From Luidia sarsii (lineage: Eukaryota; Echinodermata; Asteroidea; Paxillosida; Luidiidae), in assembly GCA_949987565.1 (NCBI GenBank), contig OX465109.1:16709092-16773091 (forward strand): a DNA stretch of 64,000 bases. The letters are read 5' to 3'. Under the pieces are notes generated by a model. That model saw only the letters and a program-made list of their open reading frames with translations. It was not told the origin of the DNA and searched no databases. The position numbers were made by a program, and so were the translations under genes. Below are positions 58,430-64,000 of the stretch, piece after piece (the first letter of the stretch is position 1; the number at the start of each line of letters is the position of its first letter).

Positions 58430-59024
58430 GTGTCCAGCTCAATATATCATTATGAAGTTGAAAAGGCAGGGAGATAAAGAGGTTCATATCTTCCGAAGCC
58501 GTCTACGTGAAATTCAAGTTTTTAGTTATGTACCAAGAACACCTGGATTAAGCTGGCTCTATATACGTGTACCTTCATCACACCAACGGCTATATAGACG
58601 TACAAAGGGCCATTTAGCTTGGCGGTAATAATATACAACTCCTTCATATGCGATGTGCTGACGGCACTTGACTAGAAAATACAACTTGAATCATAGAGCA
58701 GGTATTATTTTCCCCAGATGAAGCTGTACACTGTACATCAGAGTGAACCCTTGGAAATTCTGATGCGCGTGTATACACGAGAAACGACCAGAAGCTATCT
58801 CCGGGACTGTGTCACACGACCTCCTTCAGGATTGGCTTGGTTCGTGACAAATCGCGGCCAGTGAATGCCCGGTACTTCAATACTTCCACGGGAGAAGACA
58901 CACTCACGACGCTCCTGTCGCAAAGTTACAAAGTTCTGTCAGATCATGGGAACTCGAAGCCTCGTGAAATTACCCAGGAACAATCTGCCCCTTAGGCCCC
59001 AACAATAGTTGTGCTTCCGGTTTT
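58430..59024. other. Intergenic, no gene seen
   Basis: Nothing recognised apart from short TACATG words. Confidence 0.5.
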
Positions 59025-59400
59025 CCGGCCGACCCTATTTTGACGGCGTGACACTAAAGTTTTTCTGGGGGTAAGTGGATTTCCAGACCGACCCTATTTT
59101 GACGGCGTGACACTAAAGTTTTTCTGGGGGTAAGTGGATTTCCAGACAGACCCTATTTTGACGGCGTGACACTAAAGTTTTTCTGGGGGTAAGTGGATTT
59201 CCAGACCGACCCTATTTTGACGGCGTGACACTAAAGTTTTTCTGGGGGTAAGTGGATTTCAAGACAGACCCTATTTTGACGGCGTGACACTAAAGTTTTT
59301 CTGGGGGTAAGTGGATTTCCAGACAGACCCTATTTTGACGGCGTGACACTAAAATTTTTCTGGGGGTAAGTGGATTGCCAGACAGACCCTATTTTGACAG
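59025..59400 (+). repeat. 59-bp tandem repeat, about six copies
   Basis: Unit words: GACCCTATTTTGACGGCGTG, ACACTAAAGTTTTTCTGGGG, GTAAGTGGATTTCCAGAC. Copies differ at very few sites (CCGACC/CAGACC, TTTCCAG/TTTCAAG/TTGCCAG), so the array is young. Each unit has GGGGGTAAGT, a perfect splice-donor look-alike, and TTTCCAG, an acceptor look-alike. Confidence 0.95.
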
Positions 59401-60177
59401 CGCATCGGCGCGCCACTGTTTTGCCGGTGCAACCAGAGATCTTAATCAACGTGATCTAAATCAACCAACCCTGCATACATGTAAATCATGTTTTATGCTG
59501 TATGTATGAGTATACAGAACTTTTTCAGTCACATACTGTTTTGGCGGTCAGCGCTCAATTCATGCGGATAACCCTGGACCGCTCCTGCGGACATGCTCGT
59601 TAGCCTTTGGCGCTCAGCTGACGCCATGTGAAAAACACCTCTCTATATATGAAACACTTAGCCAGTACATGACTCAGCATAAAAACGTGAGGGAAACCCA
59701 GCATTTGCCTACCTACCTACCCTATTTTCAGATGCCATGTAATAGGAAGCACAACTATCATTTGTTTGGGGGCCTTACCTCACAGGGAATACACCTCTGT
59801 GACTGCCTCTATCCTTAGAGATTGTCTTCCAAGCAATCAGGACAACCCTTTTTTTGGGGGGGAACAAAAAACTTGACGGGAAGACACTTCTGCTAGGATT
59901 TTAGTGTACATACATTTGTGTACTTCTCTACTTTTGAATCTGGGCAATTGAATGGTTTTTGTAGTAATCTACTCATTTTTTCAGGAGTCAATTAACTTCC
60001 CTCTCTCTACTGGCGTTCCGATAAATTGTAATGTAATATATTTTCAGAGGGGAATACTTTTTTCCTGATAAACATTTACAGCTAAATACAGCGATGATCG
60101 TGGGCTATACAATCGGTGACCATTCCATGAATGTACAATACGATGATTCCTATGACTTACAATCAAAGCCAATCGTT
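59401..60177. other. Intergenic, no gene seen
   Basis: No supportable gene. Confidence 0.5.
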
Positions 60178-60705
60178 TCAAGATTTCACAACAACTTTTC
60201 CCCACTCACCAGTCGGACCTTTTTTTTCTTCAAAAGGCAGATTTCCCGACCTTTGTAACGTTTCTTCATCTACAAAAGTACCGGCAACGGCCACAAGCAA
60301 CCAAACTTGTCCTATAAAAGTGAGATTTTCACTCTTTCCTTCAGAGAGGAACGGTAAGTTACAATTCCGTGCAAGGAACGTCTGATGGGATGTTAATGTA
60401 GTATCTTCTCTACTCGCCTAATATGTCACATCTTTCGGTTGATTTATTGCAGCAACAATATTTTCTATGACTTACAATCTCATTCATTGTAAAGATAAAC
60501 AACTTTTCTCAAACAATAAGAGGGCCTGACGTTTCGATCCAAGCGAAACCATTTTTTTTTTTCAAAGACAAAAAAAACACGACCTTTGTAACGTTTCTTG
60601 ATTGACCAAAGTGATGACCACAAGCGACCAAACTTGTCCTAAAAATGTGAGATTTTCCCTCTTTTCCTCAGTCCGTGCAAGGAATTTCCTCAAATGGGAT
60701 ATTCT
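60178..60705 (+). repeat. Two-copy 200-bp duplication
   Basis: 60,178–60,395 and 60,505–60,705 share CGACCTTTGTAACGTTTCTT, CAAACTTGTCCTAWAAA, GTGAGATTTTC, CTCTTTCCTTCAG-like and TCCGTGCAAGGAA in order. The second copy has GGGCCTGACGTTTCGATCC beside it, linking it to the Penelope-derived repeats. Confidence 0.7.
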
Positions 60706-60714
60706 TGCACGGAT

Positions 60715-60946
60715 AATAGACCAATTGCGCAACCACTGTTTACATGCCGTCACGTGACTTTTAGTGGCCATTGTTGCATCTCATTTGGTGCGGAACAGGA
60801 GTGGAAATGAGCAAAGAAGACTACTGTCCACATTCTTCTTTGTACATTTCCATCGCTGCTCTGTGCCAAATGAGGTGCCAAAAATACCCCACTATGAAAT
60901 CACGTGACGGCATGCAAGCAAACAGTGGTCGCGCCATCGGTCTATT
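60715..60946. mobile_element. 232-bp MITE with about 50-bp inverted ends
   Basis: AATAGACC at the left and GGTCTATT at the right. Inward both arms contain CCACTGTTT and ATGCCGTCACGTGA. CACGTG E-box words in each arm. No coding capacity. Confidence 0.8.
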
Positions 60947-61019
60947 GCTCACACCCACTCATACAGGTACATGTACTTCTCAAGGGGGTGTGCATGCGTC
61001 AACCTTCTCTACCTCGCTT

Positions 61020-61195
61020 TCTTTGCGAGTCAAGAGATTTGCGCTGATGCCGTGTACGTAAATCATCTCGTGAGATGGAGTGTGGCTCTGAAAAGAGCCG
61101 GTAACTCTTGATCTGCCGGCTCTTCTCAGAGGCACAGTCAATGCCGCAAGATGATTTACACGGTGTCACCGCAAAAAACCTTCCACTTTGTACTT
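61020..61195. repeat. Inverted-dimer Penelope-type terminal fragment
   Basis: GATTTGCGCTGATGCCGTGT … GTGTGGCTCTGAAAAGAGCC is followed, after about 16 bases, by its diverged reverse complement ending with GTGTCACCGCAAAAAACCTT. Each half has the GGCTC…GAGCC hairpin seen at 48,580–48,600. Confidence 0.7.
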
Positions 61196-61299
61196 CCACC
61201 ACCACTTTGTACAGTGTCACACGCTAGCCCAGATGTATTGCAACTGTTAATTAAGTAATCTGCCACTCATCGTTAGTGGGCACGTTAACGAGTCTACAG

Positions 61300-61810
61300 C
61301 AGTGTCCGCACTGGACTTTTTCTTTGGAAGGTTTTACCAAAGCGATGGTGAAATGAAATACGGTCAAATGTAACCACTGTCCGCACTTGGACTTTCGACA
61401 CAGGGAAGTTTTACCCAGACCGTGGTTGAAATAACCGAGCCGGCTGTATAATGACCCAAAACAATGCAAAAATGCATGCGTGGCCTGTGCAGTATGATCT
61501 CGCCTCAACGGCTACAGTAGATGCAGGGCCGGATGTATACGCTTTTCCCGTGTGCTGCTTTTACCGACTCGCTCTGCATGCACTGTCCGCACTGGACTTA
61601 TCGTCTCGGGAAAAAGTGACCAGGTTTACTTTTTCCTGGGCAGCAGTTGGCCGGTAGAAGTAACTGCTGGACTCGTGGGGGGGGGGGGGTGGGGGGAAAG
61701 TGACTGAGAGGAAAACGCCCCAGGCTTGTTCGCACCAGACTTGAAATGGGAAAAGTTCCCATCGTCTCGGTAAGTTTTGACCAAACAAAAAGTCCAGTGC
61801 GCACTGCGCA
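61300..61810. repeat. Dispersed GTCCGCACTGGACTT words, partly inverted
   Basis: GTCCGCACTGGACTT occurs near 61,305 and 61,586, with a variant near 61,379. The inverse AAGTCCAGTGCGCAC occurs near 61,789. Nearby GGAARGTTTTACC words recur too. The word is itself partly palindromic (AGTCC…GGACT). A poly-G run lies at 61,678–61,689. Confidence 0.5.
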
Positions 61811-62225
61811 CAGGGCTTGACAGGTAAACAAGACTATTACTGGTAGTCACAAATCTGCAGCTGAATGTAAAAGACCATTTCAATGCAGGCCGCAAGCAAT
61901 TATCTGCAAGAACTCACTCCCTTTTGGCCACAAACCAACAATCCAAAGCTTAAAACTCATTTGCTACATTTTGAGAAGGATTCCTTGCTGCATATACACA
62001 AACATTTTTCATGGCAAAAATCTTTTCGGTAACCCTTTTAAAATACTTAATTCTACCCAAATGCCACAAACTTAAGAAGCTGTTCATCTAAAGAAAACAA
62101 CCATCACCGATACAATATTTCCATACAAAATTAATCGGTGAATTCCTGTAAATTTTCTTGTTGGCCTTCAGAACTTTAGTTTTCTCACTTTTTTGTGAAC
62201 CACACGTGCAGGCTTCCCCATTAGG

Positions 62226-62685
62226 TGTATGCATACACACATGTACGCATACACACATGTACGCATACACACATGTACGCATACACACATGTACGCATAC
62301 ACACATGTACGCATACACACATGTACGCATACACACATGTACGCATACACACATGTACGCATACACACATGTACGCATACACACATGTACGCATACACAA
62401 ATGTACGCATACACACATGTACGCATACACACATGTACGCATACACACATGTACGCATACACACATGTACGCAAACACACATGTACGCATACACACATGT
62501 ACGCATACACACATGTACGCATACACACATGTACGCATACACACATGTACGCATACACAAATGTACGCATACACACATGTACGCATACACAAATGTACGC
62601 ATACACACATGTACGCATACACACATGTACGCATACACACATGTACGCATACACACATGTACGCATACACACATGTATGCGTGCA
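62226..62685. repeat. 16-bp tandem repeat, about 28 copies
   Basis: Unit ACACACATGTACGCAT, nearly perfect; variants ACACAAATG and GCAAACAC occur in a few units. All frames on both strands remain open because no frame of the unit contains a stop. These open frames are not genes. Confidence 0.97.
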
Positions 62686-63039
62686 CACACATACCCATTT
62701 TTGTATCCTTGTGGAGACATTGCTTTGTTATCGTGCACTCGTGCACTATACAACCGAACAAGAAACAAGGTTTTTAAAATTCTCCCATTTCAACCACATT
62801 CACTTTCCTGGGTGGAAGTTTGGACCGTACATGTATGTCCCTTATATATAACACTTCAATTTGCGACACATTCTTACCCATCACAAATTTCCCGTTTTGG
62901 AGGTACATGTATTTCCAAATACCAGTTTCGTGAAAACCTTGTGGAGGCCTATACACTTTTACAATTCCCCTGTGGAGACCTATTCAACCTATTGGCCTAG
63001 GTCTCCACAAGGCACTAGATTCACGCCCATGTACCGGTA

Positions 63040-63130
63040 CCAACATGTACACCGTACACACATGTACATGTACACGTACATGTGCATGTACACGTACGCA
63101 CATGTTCATGTACATGAACATGTACAATAA
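63040..63130. repeat. ACATGTAC alternating purine–pyrimidine tract
   Basis: ACATGTACATGTACACGTAC-type sequence with internal palindromes such as TGTTCATGTACATGAACA. Confidence 0.8.
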
Positions 63131-63134
63131 CAAC

Positions 63135-64000
63135 AATCTCTCTGCATGTACCTACTGTACCTGGCATATTTTTGAGAGGGATGTTGGTGGACCCACCACC
63201 TTTTGGTTAGGCCTAATGGGTTTTATAGGGAAGTCCACCCAATACGGTCTAAGAACAACAAGAAGGCCATAACCAATACATGGAACCATGCATCTTACTT
63301 TCACTAATTCCCGACCCCTAACCACACTGAGGAATGGTTGGTTCAATTCAAATACCGGTACAGATTTTGGCCAGAGTCCTTGGAACCTCTCGCTGGGAGC
63401 TGGGGAACCTTGACTATCATTGGGTGCCATGGCATAATATGAGGTCCTAGTTGTACTTAGGAGCCTAGTTCCAGAGGTAGGCTGGGTGGGTTACATCTAT
63501 GACGCAAGACGCCTACAAGCACTCGCTTCTGTGCAGATTCGAATCCGCCACACGGACCTCGACCATCTCGGCGGTCCAGTGGTGAAGACGTCCGCACTAG
63601 AGAAAGCCGTGTTTGACTACGCGTCGAGCGGGGCAAACACTTTCTCGGAGTACATTCTCCTCAAAGATACAGGTTCGGAAATGCGGGCGATGAAACCGTC
63701 TGCTCAACGCGAGGGAAAGCCACACAGGTCTGAACAGTTAACAACCATGCATTCCTGATCCTAATTATCCTAATTAAGTCTTTAATCAAGTAGCTTATAC
63801 CCGCCAACTGGATCCTCGCCAAGAAATCTAACGGGGGGGGGGGGGGTGGATAAATCTGAGCTGAGGCATTGCGAGTACAGTCTACATTAAGATTGGTAAT
63901 GTTGGATGAATACTCTGCTGCCCTCTATAGACCGATTATATACTTTATGCGTCTTACTTTATCTTGAACACCACATCCGTGAGCCGCGTCCACCTTTTTT
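63135..64000. other. Right end of window, no gene called
   Basis: A 90-codon open frame at 63,486–63,758 lacks any recognised motif. A stretch near 63,570–63,640 vaguely resembles tRNA A- and B-boxes but is too decayed to call. A poly-G run lies at 63,834–63,847. Confidence 0.4.

Noticed and set aside
57743..58455. Overlapping 149–193-codon frames encoding a 12-residue repeat peptide
   Set aside because: The frame is kept because the unit is 36 bp; frames exist on both strands and switch within the array, and no flanking coding features exist.
62226..62761. Open frames of 150–280 codons on both strands (Cys/Val- or His/Thr-rich peptides)
   Set aside because: They arise from the 16-bp repeat, which has no stop in any frame; no start context, domain or codon signal.
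63486..63758. 90-codon open frame and a vague tRNA-like stretch near 63,570
   Set aside because: No domain or splice context; A- and B-box matches are too degenerate to support a SINE call.

Overview
The window is repeat-rich DNA from an animal nuclear genome. Genes have GT–AG introns, there are TRIM/NHL genes, LTR and non-LTR retrotransposons, Penelope-like elements, MITEs and long minisatellites, and there is no sign of bacterial gene organisation. The abundant ACATGTAC-type words, clustered RING–NHL genes and varied transposons fit a marine invertebrate deuterostome (echinoderm, amphioxus or similar). The species cannot be fixed from sequence alone.

Layout. (1) 1–10,964: most of a large Ginger-type cut-and-paste DNA transposon. 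It carries a 13-exon minus-strand gene (integrase zinc finger, DDE core, GPY module, Ulp1-like protease, PHD finger). It is bracketed by the word TGCCAAATASTGTCC, in about ten tandem copies at the left and inverted at the right. A decayed Penelope-like element with inverted terminal repeats is nested in it at 1,625–3,195. (2) 14,246–18,802: an internally deleted Ty3/gypsy element with two LTRs and a TCAG target duplication. (3) 19,590–24,710 and 48,659–53,487: two paralogous four-exon minus-strand genes for RING–coiled-coil–NHL proteins, probably E3 ubiquitin ligases. Exon 2 is exactly 853 nt in both, and the two genes share 3' flanks and a nearly identical RING exon plus 5' flank. (4) 29,013–34,225, between the paralogs: a very young LTR retrotransposon with two 1,800-bp LTRs and a TAAG target duplication. 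Its 1.6-kb interior encodes a LIN28-like cold-shock domain plus CCHC knuckle joined to a gypsy integrase C-terminal tail, preceded by a short gag-like frame and a GTTAAAC heptamer in the correct register for –1 frameshifting. This is the most unusual object in the window. (5) 34–48 kb and 53.5–64 kb: no convincing host gene; MITEs, LINE tails, Penelope-derived palindromes and tandem arrays (81, 36, 59 and 16 bp units).

The only likely functional host genes are the two RING–NHL genes. The Ginger gene is close to intact but seems to carry a one-base insertion in an A-run. The LIN28-like element looks recently mobile but would need reverse transcriptase and integrase supplied in trans. Short palindromic Penelope terminal fragments recur across the window. 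Many keep the stem II–GAAAC–GTC part of a hammerhead ribozyme, and one fragment near 48.6 kb has a recognisable hammerhead core. Exon joins were worked out by hand from splice signals and reading phase.
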